DNA of 64,000 nucleotides, taken from positions 29,020,289-29,084,288 of the forward strand of contig OX393562.1 in the NCBI GenBank assembly GCA_947652115.1. Reading direction: 5' to 3'. How positions within the stretch are numbered: position 1 is the stretch's first letter; each line of letters opens with the position of its first letter. The position numbers were made by a program, and so were the translations under genes. The notes beneath the pieces are model-generated. The model did not search any database. It was not told the origin of the DNA and saw only the letters and a program-made list of their open reading frames with translations. This DNA comes from Blastomussa wellsi. Lineage: Eukaryota; Cnidaria; Anthozoa; Scleractinia; Plerogyridae. Shown here in pieces: positions 10,773-22,300 of this stretch.

Positions 10773-10910
10773 TCAGAGTTCTGTGATTCCGTACAGATTG
10801 GTTTTAGAAGCTTCCCACGTGACATTCTGCAAACTGAACTGACTGTTGCCACTGGTGACACTCGACTGGCTTCCAGCGCGGCTACCACGCAGACTCCTTC
10901 GGCTGGAATT
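10773..10910 (-). CDS. possible terminal coding exon, unidentified
   Basis: On the minus strand a good acceptor (TCTATCTCTGCAG) opens a 45-codon frame ending in TGA at 10773-10775. The peptide begins NSSRRSLRGSRAGSQSSVTS and ends TNLYGITEL. It is Ser/Arg-rich then more mixed, like the cytoplasmic tail of a membrane or signalling protein, and its TEL end could be a PDZ ligand. I recognise no family. No confident upstream exon was found between 10.9 and 13.4 kb, so this may be an orphan exon or chance. Confidence 0.35.
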   Translation of the reverse strand, partial: NSSRRSLRGSRAGSQSSVTSGNSQFSLQNVTWEASKTNLYGITEL

Positions 10911-12739
10911 CTGCAGAGATAGAAAATGCAGCCAAGAGCTGAATAAACTTCCACTAAGTACGGAATCCGTAGTAAACAGGCAATAGTTATGTGATCAGCC
11001 TTGTCTCTTTACACAACTCAAGATAACAAATACCGGCTTCTGATTTATCTTAACTTTCAATAAGAAATTGCAAAATTTTGAACAAAATCAAAACCAACCA
11101 ACTGACCCACCAGTCAAGAAAAGCTTTAAGATTAGATGTCAACAAGTGAGACCTGGCAGAGAATGTTAGAGATTAGGAAACAGAAAGCATGATCTAATGT
11201 GCGTGACAACACGGATATTCAAATGTAACGAAAGTGCGTGATGGAGGTTTCACTTGCCTTTCTCTCCTAGCATGATTCCAATGTTTATGGTGCCCACAGG
11301 AGGTTAGGCGTGCAAAGATATGGTACCACTGAGCATGCGTCCAGCAGTCTGTCAAAACACTCAACAAGTTCAAAGGTGCAGTAGTTTTGCAAAACGGTTA
11401 GTCAGGCCTTAACTGATCAGTTGTTGGTTGGTGCTGTGACCCATGTGACTATATTCTCAGTAAGTGGCATGTATTTTTAAGAAATAACAAGTTCATCGCA
11501 AGAGACCACAAACCTGCAGTGTTGCAGGAGTCTCCTGGGTCGCCAAGATTTTTTTGTGCACAAGTTGCTTGTCGAAGAGGAAAGATCTGAGCTGATCATG
11601 ACGTTGTCATAATATTATTAGAAGACAGACGCTTCTTTCCAGTAGTTTATATTAGTTGTTAGGTTTGTTATGTAACTTATCACTACAGTGTCATCTAGTG
11701 TATGTTCCATTAGTGGTTATCTTCTTGATGCTGTGTTTTAAAAAATATATTTTATTTCAAAGTATTAGATTTGCCGACAAGTGTTAGTGCCTCTGGTAGT
11801 GTGAGGATTTGATTTTACAAGCATACTAAGTTAATTATGCTCTGTTAGATTAAAAGACACATTGTCTCTAATAAACAATCCTGAAACTTAGGTTCAAGTA
11901 AGACAACCTGCATGAAATTAATATACAAATACAAAACAAAACTTCTCTGTGCTATTATCACAAACACAACTGAAACAACCACATGCGTGACGAACTAAAG
12001 AGATACATTAGTGTCACACACATAGATCACGCAATTCTATGTAATCAAATTCTAAGGAAAATTTCTAGCGGATATATATCCTGCCTGGCTTAAGTTGCTA
12101 TCCGCAGTCCAAACGACAATTGCCGTTCGTGGTAATTTAATTGTGTGAGTGCAGGGTTGATTTTGAAAAGTTCAAACGGAAAAGTCAGTTATTTTGCTGC
12201 AAACATCCAGCTATTTAAAAAACAAAACCTTTAACAAAGGAACGGTCTAAACAAATTATTCAAGAGCAATAAGTGTACTTATTAATCAGGAATTTGTTCA
12301 ATTTATTGGAATTTCTTTCTAAAATTCACGGAAAATTGTACTGCTTACTTCAGTCCCAACTGCAACTAAAATAACTGATCTCTGTAAAATAATTATTGTA
12401 CAATACATGGAATACTCTTTGCTAGCTTGGATTCAATTCATTATAATTACCCATTACATCCTTCTGACCCTTGCAAACCTTAAATTCATTCTATTAAAAT
12501 TGATTGCAAGGCATCAGAAGTCTAATATAGTCCATTATTCTTTATGGCTAAAATGTTCATTTATCTACGTTAAATGTTCCCTTAAAAGATATTGAAATGT
12601 CAAGAGGTGTATTAAAACGCCCATCTACAATCTCAATAATTATTACATAAACTAAGCAAAAATAAAACATGCCGTAACTTCCCTTGGAAAAGCGACCGAA
12701 CGCACAGATTTGATTTGCATATTATGTAATCTGTAATCA
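10911..12739. other. gene-free stretch
   Basis: AT-rich sequence with scattered short inverted pieces. Apart from possible small exons of the unidentified minus-strand gene, I see no feature. Confidence 0.35.
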
Positions 12740-12886
12740 AGCCATTTCCGATTTCACTTTCCCCTCTATTTCAAAACGAGTCTGCTTTACATGAAAACGA
12801 ACTTGCAGGTTTAACATTTTCATGTGAATGGTTTCAAACTTAGACTCGTTTTGACACTGAGACAACAGAGAGCTCGGAAATGGCCA
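12740..12886. repeat. short foldback MITE
   Basis: The left arm GGCCATTTCC-type end (GCCATTTCCGATTTC, 12741) and the inverted right arm (CGGAAATGGCC, ending 12885) flank internal inverted AAAACGAGTCT/AGACTCGTTTT blocks. A partial relative with GGCCATTTCC and AAACGAGTCT is visible near 15696-15740. Confidence 0.65.
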
Positions 12887-13482
12887 ATTTATTTGAAGAT
12901 GTCAGGCATTCAATGAGAAAACTGCTGCACTGATGACGGTTAAGTTATTCTGTAGATATCAGAGACCTTAAGATCCTACAACGAGGACAACTACGAGTAC
13001 GAAATTTGAAGTTAAATTTTGTCGCGTGTACTAACAAAATAGCCTCACTAGAAAACTTAATTTTCAGCAGCAAAGTTGGCCACGTGCACGGGGTTGGTGA
13101 CCATCTTTTTGCGTAAAATGGTCTAACACTTGATTTACCGGCACAGTTTCGTTAAACAAGAGTGAAAAAAAACTTCATTTTGTACAAAGACGTAGTGCAG
13201 TACATGTGTAATGCACTGGCAAAATGCGCAAAAACGGCATGGACACCATTCAAATTGTTGTTTTCAAAATTTAAACAAAGTAAAAATATGCGATTTTGAT
13301 CTCAACATTGAACGATTTTGATTCACTTTCCGCAGCAAAGCATGACTATACCGGTAATACTTTCAGATATGCAGATACATTGAAGTTTTTTTCAAGCTTA
13401 TCATTAATTCTGTAACGTTAGTGGTGGCCAAAAGAGAGGTCAATTTTCAGCGTAAGAGGGAATTTTTTAGTGCCGGCACAAA

Positions 13483-14500
13483 ATGGCCATTGTGCGACGT
13501 GTTTATCGTGCAATGAGGCTCGATTATAGAGCGATGCTAACTCTTGCATCAAGCATTTCCACGAGGCACCATTTAAGCTCGATGGAGGCACCATTGCAGT
13601 ACGATGGAGATTGGTTTTCACGTGTCGTTGAAGATGAAAACCTGATCATGTCATGTCCAGATGCAATGCATTTTACTACAGATTATTATTCACATTCCAA
13701 ACGAACTTATAAAAACGTGTGGACATGTTTGGCTAAAAATTGGGAGGTTAATCGAGTGTTACTGCATCAGGGAGTGAAGCATTCCTTCTATTGTAAGGAA
13801 GTTGGTTTCTGATGCAGTCCTAAAAGCACTACTCCCAGTTTGTTGTCAGGAAGAGTATGCACATTCACTGTCCTTTTTTAAGAAATTTGCTGACATGCAT
13901 AATGTTACGTTTGGGCTTGATACTGGTTCTGTGTTAGGTGGTGTTAAATTTGATGGTCTTCTTCCTTGGGACAAGATGGAGATATGATTGTTTTAACCTC
14001 AGGTATCGATATCTTTGGAAAGAGTGAAACAGTGGAGTATTTCCAGAAAAATGGTTTCAATCCAACCACCTAGAAACCAGCTAGCCAAGGTAATGGATAG
14101 GTTGATTTTCATTTCAATGGATTTGATGTTGAAGTATGTATGGGGGATGCCAAAAGTGACAAACACTCAATACCTTCTACAGGAGCTTCAAAAGCGTTCG
14201 ACGTTCACCAAAGCAGACATTTGGGGTAGCTGGATTGACACAGCGTTCAGTCCTGTTTTGTTCTCAAGAAATCGGTATGGAAGGGAAATCTTAAAAATAT
14301 TCTCAATCATGGCGGGATGTACAATTAACAAGCAGCTTTTCTGACTACAACCCTGGTAGCTTCACAGCTTGCGAGAAACCGGAGCATCACGCTTGCTTGC
14401 AGAATTTCCCTTCAGACGGAGACATTCCATTTTTGTTAACTCAACAACTCCTATTAAAGGGCAAGCATCACAGAGTTAATCACGATTTTGGTCAGAATTA
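13483..14500 (+). pseudogene. LicD/fukutin-type nucleotidyltransferase-like pseudogene
   Basis: Coding-like sequence is spread over several frames. The key block is FGLDTGSVLGGVKFDGLLPW followed by D-K-(frameshift)-DGDM. This matches the LicD/FKRP pattern in which G(S/T)xLGxxR..G.IPWD precedes a DxD metal site, as used in phosphocholine or phosphoribitol transfer. Upstream is a part near 13483-13811; downstream is SRNRYGREILK (about 14262-14294). Frame changes are needed near 13800 and 13975, and stops occur after NGFNPTT (about 14071) and beyond. No start codon with a clean full-length frame exists. I infer a decayed copy; cnidarians often have several such genes. The family call is moderate because only one motif is diagnostic. 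Confidence 0.55.
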
Positions 14501-16371
14501 GCTGAATTTAAACTTCTAACACCTAAGTCAATACTCAAATTGTTTCTAAATCACAAATGTTATGACATCAAGTGAATTACAGAAGGACAAGGCAAAATAT
14601 GTTAGTACTGAATTCATATGCGATGCAAGATCTCAAGATCTTGAGATCTAGTCTCAAGCGGTGCAGCCAATTTTGGAAATGAAACCAAGAGACTTTAGTT
14701 CTTGCACGGAGTCTGAAAGGAATTTCCGTTTAGAAAACAAAAATCCTGTAGAGGCACAATTAACTCTTGACACTCTCCACGTCAGAAGGCCGAAAAAAAT
14801 TAAACTCATTCGGGAGACAAAATTGTTTCTCGTTGCAGGAATTATACAACTACTTTGTTTGCATTGTATAATTATTGACAACTGATATTGTCAACTGACC
14901 GCCAAAATTAATATCATTGCTTGCTGTTTATAATACACGGACATGTATTAAATAATGGAATCAAATAAATCGAAACCTAAAATTTGTCTAATAAAGTCCA
15001 GTTATTTGGGGGAAATACACGATGAATGCACGATAGAATCACTGTTGCAGCACAATGTCAGAATGAATGCATGATGACGAGATGAACGATAAAAGCACAA
15101 TGAGTCCAGCATCCATCCAAAAATAATAGTCATGTAGTCTGGAAAAACCCCATTGTTATAAGGGTACACAAACAAATACAAACCTAAGAACGCTGAAATG
15201 TCTACACTAAAAATATGAAAAAAGAAAACGACAGGCATGCCAGTCCAGATCGCCAAACCTCGATGTGGCACAATCCACAGGGGGCCCAAGCTCATGTTGT
15301 GATCAGGATCATATTGCGTAATAGCTCTCATGGCGAAAATATAAGACTTTGTGTGGAAAAATTTTACAACACGTTTTGGCAAACCGAAATACTGCCAAAT
15401 TTTAAATAAAATTGCCTTACCGTACTTTTACTGTGTTTTTCTTCTTGTGTGAGTGCTTGTTTTCACGATCCTTGGCTATTTAGGCATGTGATCCATTTCT
15501 GGGTTCTCCTCTCTCCTCTTGTAGAGAACCCAGAAATCAAGTCAAATCTCGTACTCGTAGTCATCCTCTATGATTGGTTGTTACTTACATCCAAAAATTC
15601 AAAACCAGGCATCAACCAATTAGAGCACGGTATTGAGTGTGCAGAGAGCGTGATAACACCACTACGTGGCAGGCATCGTTACAACCTCAATCAGAGGCCA
15701 TTTCCAAATGATCTTTTTCTGTGTCAAACGAGTCTTCGCGCGAAATCATTTATAAGAATGTCTATCACCAGTATGCCCACACTCACTTTTCATGAGGGTT
15801 TCGCACAAAGACTTGGTTTAAAACTGAGGCAAAAGGCATGTACATGTATCGCGAGTAAGCTTACCTTTGCTTACCTTAACAGTATTGATACATGGCTTGT
15901 TTCTCAAAACCAATCCTCAAAACCGAAGCTAGCCGTTTCTCGTTTTTTGCGAGCTACCTCTCTTTTCTTGTTTTGTGAAACACTCCATTGAATTGAGCTC
16001 TAAATATTAAGTGTTTTTTCTGATAGCAATATTTTCGCGTATTAGCGGCATAAAAATCAGTTTCCTACAATTCTTATAAGGGATACAAATGCTGTCAATT
16101 TAAGCTTATAGTGGCCGGTAATTTTCAGTCTTTTCTTAGTCCATGGACCCACCTCTACACGCTACCACCTCTTGTGAACCTCTTGGCTACTTAATGTAAT
16201 GCGTTCACTGGCCCCTATTTTGCATACTCCCTATCGGTGCCATACTTGTGTACATATACGTGTACCTACTGAATTTAGGGCCAGAGGTTATTTACCGATC
16301 TGTGAGCCAAATTTGTGGCTCGTTTCAAGAGGTAGCAGCCGATGTAAATCTTCTTTATCTGTACATTTATA
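14501..16371. other. intergenic, pseudogene to USP6NL 3' end
   Basis: A 180-codon open frame at 15449-15991 has no ATG, no recognisable domain, and overlaps a dispersed repeat near 15.7 kb, so it is not called. The remainder is AT-rich and probably includes the USP6NL 3' UTR next to 16371. Confidence 0.4.
14628..14649. repeat. 22-bp perfect palindrome
   Basis: AGATCTCAAGA followed by its exact reverse complement, with no loop. It lies in otherwise featureless DNA. Confidence 0.9.
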
Positions 16372-19300
16372 TTAAACAAAAGTTAAAGTGACCTGGTGTT
16401 CATTCGGCTGATGTCTCCAAATGGGCGATCCACCAGGCTTGGAAGCCATCACAAGTGCATCCACGTCGCCGTTGATTGGTCGAAACGTTGACACAGAGTT
16501 AAACCCGTCAGCTACTCTTCGCCTTCGGAGACTAGCATCCGTCTCACCATCGGATGACGGAAGGACGCTCTCGGAATGAAACACCATTCTACTGTCAGGA
16601 GGTCTATACCGCAACACCTCCACCTCATGTCCATCACTCTTCCTGTGGTCAAACCAATGAGGATCCTCGTGTGCTGTTCGCTGATTGTTTAACTCTCCTC
16701 GGTAACTCCCCGGAATTTGAGGATGGCGCTGGACTTCTATAATCGTAGACACTGAAGGCTGGCTTTGGTAATCTGTTGGAGTGCCAGGAAATGTTGACAC
16801 TGATGTCTCGCTCCGGTTGAAGTTTGATGGCGGCGAATGCGACAAATTCGTCGGAACGCCACGTAACGGTGTAACTTCTGGCGAGACCGGCGAAGGCGGT
16901 CTGTTCATGGGCACGCGGATAATTTTGTCCTTCTCTTTGTTTTTCCTTGCGCGCGCAGATGCAGTTTGGAAGACGCCTCGTTTTAGTGATGCACCAGGTG
17001 GGAGAGACGGAAATTCCTCCTTGGTCGGCGCGGGTGGGGTGTCCAGTCCCAAACGTTTTAATTCAAACATCGTGGCCTGGAGCATCTCTACGACTTCATC
17101 GTCATTGTACGGGTATGAATGCATTTTTTCTTGTAAAAACTGTACCACCTCCTCAAGGCCCATCTTAACGAAAATTTCTGTGAAGAAAAATAAAGAATGT
17201 TAAACAAAATTTTCAATCCGTCACCTTTAAGGAAAGATTATTTAAGGGAGTCATACTTGAGGTCAAAAATATTATGCGAAAATGGCTAGGCTGTACGAAA
17301 ATGGTTACTTTTAGATAGCCAACTAATACATTAAGGTAATCAATCAATCAATCAGTCAGACAGTCAGTTTGCTAGTCAGAAAGTCAGTCAGTTGGTTTCT
17401 CAGTCGGTAGGCCGGTCGGTCGGTCAGCCATTCAGTCCGTCTGTCCTTCCATTCATCAGTCAGCTAATTAACCAACCAAGTTTGACTTACTTCTGTGCAT
17501 TTTCATGATATTATAAGCCATAGCAGTCAACAGTCTGTCTCCTTCCAACATGAAGATGTCCCACAGTCTCAGCGTCAAGGTAAATGGAATCTAATAGAAT
17601 AAAGATCAACACTTACTGAACATCAGAAATTCAATTTGTTTGACAACGAAAAGATGAAAGGTCATATTCAACTATGGGACAATAGTTTCTTGATGTAGAA
17701 GTAGCTAAATACGAAAAGAGCTTAAGACGGAATCCGTTAGGACTGCGAGCATCCATTGGACAAAATTATGTACCAAAATGACTTACACCTTATTGCAAGC
17801 TTTTGTGTTACTACTTCAAATATATTATCAATAGAAATCTTTTCTAACAACACCAAACATCGAAAACAAATTTCGAAGTTCCACTGAATTCCACTGAATC
17901 GCTTAAAGACGATTTTACAAAATGGCTACACGTTAGATTTTGCCTTCAGTTTGTGATCTTTAAAATTCATTTTCTCGGTCTCTGATAAGAAATTACTTAC
18001 ATCTTTGCCTTTTATTAAGGGTAAAAAATAACGCAATATGATTTAAATTATTCTGGTACTCGATTTTTGTCCAACTCAAATAAATATTATTCAACTTCCT
18101 GATGGATACCGTCTTAACATCATTTCGATGATTTAGTTCTCATGCAAAATAACTGAAAAAGCGAGATCTGACACAGAGAACAAATACAACGTACCCGATC
18201 CAGAAAGCACTGCATGAACCACTTGAGTGTGTAAAGACTAGAATGGCAACCTTCTTTTTCCTGCAAATGTGAAGAATAACGCATGTAAGCGAAACGACTG
18301 GAATATTATAAATTGAAAGACACTGATTAAGGGAACCTAGTCAGCCTCCATGGCATCAAAATTATGGAAATTGTATGGTGAAGTACAATCGTATTGTATT
18401 GCTGTCGGTTATGTTACTGGAAGTGTTTAAATTACCTTTAGCAAGTTTCTCAAGGGATTTCTTCATGCTCCATGTAAAATATAATTATACTGAAATTTTC
18501 ACATGTAAACAATAACAAAGGTGTGGATGACAAGGGCCCTGTAAAATGGCTGTTAACAGATATGCTAATTGTTACTGATCTGTAACACATCAACAAGTTG
18601 ACATTTAGCAGATAGCCATGCAAAATTTATGTAATCAGAGTGGAAGTCAGTCATAGGGAAATGAAAGTGAGAAAGATTTTAAAAAGATAACAGAATAAGT
18701 AAATGAAAACTGCCTGAAGATTACAAACAAATACAGCTGTATGGTACAAGATATTCAACATGTATATTCCACATATGCATGTATGATCTCTGATAACAAT
18801 AATAGCCCCAAGGCAGCCATAAGCTTTTAAAAAGCTGGTTATACGACAAGGAAAGAGACATCATAGGCATGCACTGTGTGAAGCATTTTGATTGATTGTG
18901 CATTCTGGGAAGAAAGATCTCCTGCTTGGCTGGCTCAGCTTGGTAAAGTTTTGTACTCACCCACCCACCCACTATTGAAACTATTCACACGCTGTACTAG
19001 TTCTCAAGATCTCTTCTGGTTATGGAAAGGTATATATTAATTAGCTTCAGACTTCGTACAGGGCCCTAGTCAGCCTCTGCCGTTTTCTGTGCCATCGAAA
19101 TTACGGAAATTGTATGGTGAAGCGTAATCTTAAATGCAATCCTCCAAGTTATGCTGCTATAAGTTTTTAAATTACCGTACAGTACCTTTAGCAAGTTTCT
19201 CATTGATCTCTTTCGTTTTGACACGCTCCATGTAAAATATAATACTGAAAATCATGCATGCAAAAAATAACAAAGGTGTGATAACATAATGCTTCAAATC

Positions 19301-22300
19301 AAAACTTACCAAATTCTTAAAAAGTCTTGATAATAATTTCTTCAAAATCCTGTCATGGTGTTCTTGAAATCTTAGCAGCTTTGGAAAGCCAGGTACAAAG
19401 AACCCTTCAACAGACAATTGAATTAAATGTCAAGATCATTTCTACCATGCTATGTAGTCATTCACTAGTTTTACAAAGTGTTGATCTGCAAGGATGTAGA
19501 TGAAAGCCAGGAGCCAGGTAAAATGCAAGTTTGGTCTTCACCACTCTCTGGAATCTGGTCTGGTAGCTGGTAGTTGAGTCTAGTAAAAATGTCCGCCTGT
19601 TGCATGAAATTTTAATAATAAATAATAATAATAAATTGCAAATTTATATTGCGCAGATTCCATGACGAGATGATCAACTGCGCATTACAAAAATACATGG
19701 AGTAAAATAACAAATAGTAAATACTAATTACATCATGTGTTGTATAAAATATTAAAAGCCAAACTAACTAAGAGTAAAAAGCCTTACTAAAAAGGTGCGT
19801 CTTCAAAAGTTTTTTAAAAGTGCCGACAGATTCGGCCATCCTAATATCTAAAGGTAAATCATTCCAAAGTTTCGGCGCCGAGGCAACGAAAGCACGATCG
19901 CCTAAAGTTGTCAAAGTTTTAAAATTCGGATGAGATAGCAGTATTCCGTCGTTAGATCGCAGTCCATATCTTGAATTTAAAGGCTTAATTTTGACAAGAT
20001 CGTTAATATAGGACGGTGCTAATTTTCGAATGGCTTTGAAAGTTAAAAGTAAAACCTTAAAATTAATACGAAATAAAACAGGAAGCCAGTGCAGCTGATG
20101 GAGCACTGGGGTAATATGGCAAAACTTGCCCTGCATAACAACAAGTCTGGCGGCTGCATTTTGAACTCTCTGCAATTTATCAATGTGGCACTTAGGCACA
20201 CCGTATAATAGACTATTGCAGTAGTCTATTCGGCTACTAATAAAGGAGTGGATAAGAGTCGCAGCTGAATCCGTTGAAAGGTGTTTCCTAATGCGTCGAA
20301 TATTGTGTAGATGATAGAAAGCGGCACTGCATATTTTGGTAATGTGTACGGCCATAGTAAGTTGATCATCGAACCACGCGCCCAAATTCCGCACTACAGG
20401 CACTTTGCCTACATCGCAATCTCCGACCCTGATAGTATTAATAGCAGTTTTTTTCAGTAGATGTCGTGATGCTATTACAATAAATTCGGTTTTATCGTCA
20501 TTGAGCATAAGTTTATCGGCGGTCATCCACTGTTTAACATCCGAGATACAGGTTTCCATTGAACTAATTGCTTCATCTTGACTAACAGCACAGCTTGGGT
20601 TGAACGATAAATAAAGCTGGGAGTCATCTGCATAACAATGAACTTTTGGGAGGTGACGACCGACAATGTCGAAGATTTTGCTCGAATATATGTTAAACAA
20701 AATGGGGCCTAGGCACGATCCCTGGGGAACACCAAAACGAAGATGAAATACATTTGAAAGCGCTCCCTGAACAGATATTCATTGTGTCCTTCCAGATAGA
20801 TAGGAGTAAAACCATGAAAGAGCAGTTCCATTAAGACCCAGCTTTGATCTTAAACGTGTTAGCAGAATACTAGGGTCCACAGTGTCGAAAGCGGCGCTTA
20901 GGTCTAAGAGAACGAGGAGAGTCACGCGCCGCTGGTTCATGTCAATAAGAATGTCATTCTGAACTTTCACCAAAGCTGTTTCCGTGCTGTGAAGTTTCCT
21001 ATATGCAGACTGAAACACCGGATACAAATTGTTCTTAGCCAGGTGCAACTGAATCTGGTCTGCAACAGCGCTCTCAGTGAGCTTGGAAATATAGGATAGA
21101 TTGCTAACAGGGCGAAGATTCTTAAAATTGGACGGGTCGGATCCACACTTTTACCCTCAATGAAGGCTTAGCCTCCCATGCAGCCATACAATTGTATTAA
21201 AGGGAATCATATTTCATGCCCCTAAAGGGCTGCGTGGGAAGCTTGGGAGCCTTTTCCCGGACTTGTACCTGCCTATAGTGAAAAAATTTCCACCAGTTTC
21301 AACTCTTGCATGTAGCTAAATCCCTGGATATGCATTTTGGTTAAGTCACACTAAAGTTTTGAATTAGAAAAGAAAGGAAAGAGTTGTTGTAGTAATATAT
21401 GTGGTACATGTTCATTAGATAAGGCAGACTGATGAAGAAAATATTGTCTTGCACAGTGCATCCATATTTATACTGAAGGTTCTTAGCACATGCCTACGTG
21501 ACAGCTTTAAAACATAGTGTCAGCAACTCAAGGCATTAAAGAGCACAGCAGTAACATGCAGAGTTTGAAAACTTCACTACCCACCATGCATGGCATGCTT
21601 CTTGTCAGTAAGAAGTTGAGACAGTGCCCAGAAGGCATCCTAGAAAATAAAACAACAAATGAACTCAATCAACTAACCTTACCAGGGCACGAAATTGCGC
21701 CTAATACAGGCGCCAATGCGACTAAAATTTTCGTGCTGGCGACTAAGATTCAAAAGTTAGTCGCCAAGTTGGCCACCAGAATTCTTTGGGTGTTTTATAT
21801 CTTACCTTGATGGTTTTTGCAACTAAATAAAGCTTTAAAGTAAATGAATCGACACGAATGATGTCTGCTGTTAAGCAAAATCGTCACGAATGCTACGAAC
21901 CGAACTTGTCAACATCCGCCATCTTGGATTTTCCAAATAGTACGTTGTATATTGTGAAGTGAAATGTCCCTTTTGCTAACAACACATATTGCGGGCTCAT
22001 AACATTCCGTAGTTTTCCGACCGTGTAAACTCTTTCCACGTGCTCTCATTTTGCTTCATTTAAATTTAAAATGAGCGACAGTGATCAGGATCGGGAAGAG
22101 TTATTTGAAGCACTGAATGCGCTTACAAAGCCAAGTTGCAAAAAAAATAGTCTGTTAAACAATGGCTTGATAATACTGAAAATAGCGTTAAAATAGTTCA
22201 GATAGCTCGGCTAGAATAAGATACATGTATGTTTAAAAATGAAGCAACAAGCAAAAAAGGATCTGTTTATTTTATTGTTACAGTTCTTCAAAATACGTAA

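Noticed and set aside
12926..12945. Second CTGATGA-like hammerhead core
   Set aside because: CTGATGACGG-like sequence (ACTGATGACGG) is present but no stem II partner, GAAA or cleavage triplet follows.
15449..15991. 180-codon open frame
   Set aside because: No ATG start, no recognisable domain, and part of it overlaps a dispersed repeat (GGCCATTTCC...AAACGAGTCT).
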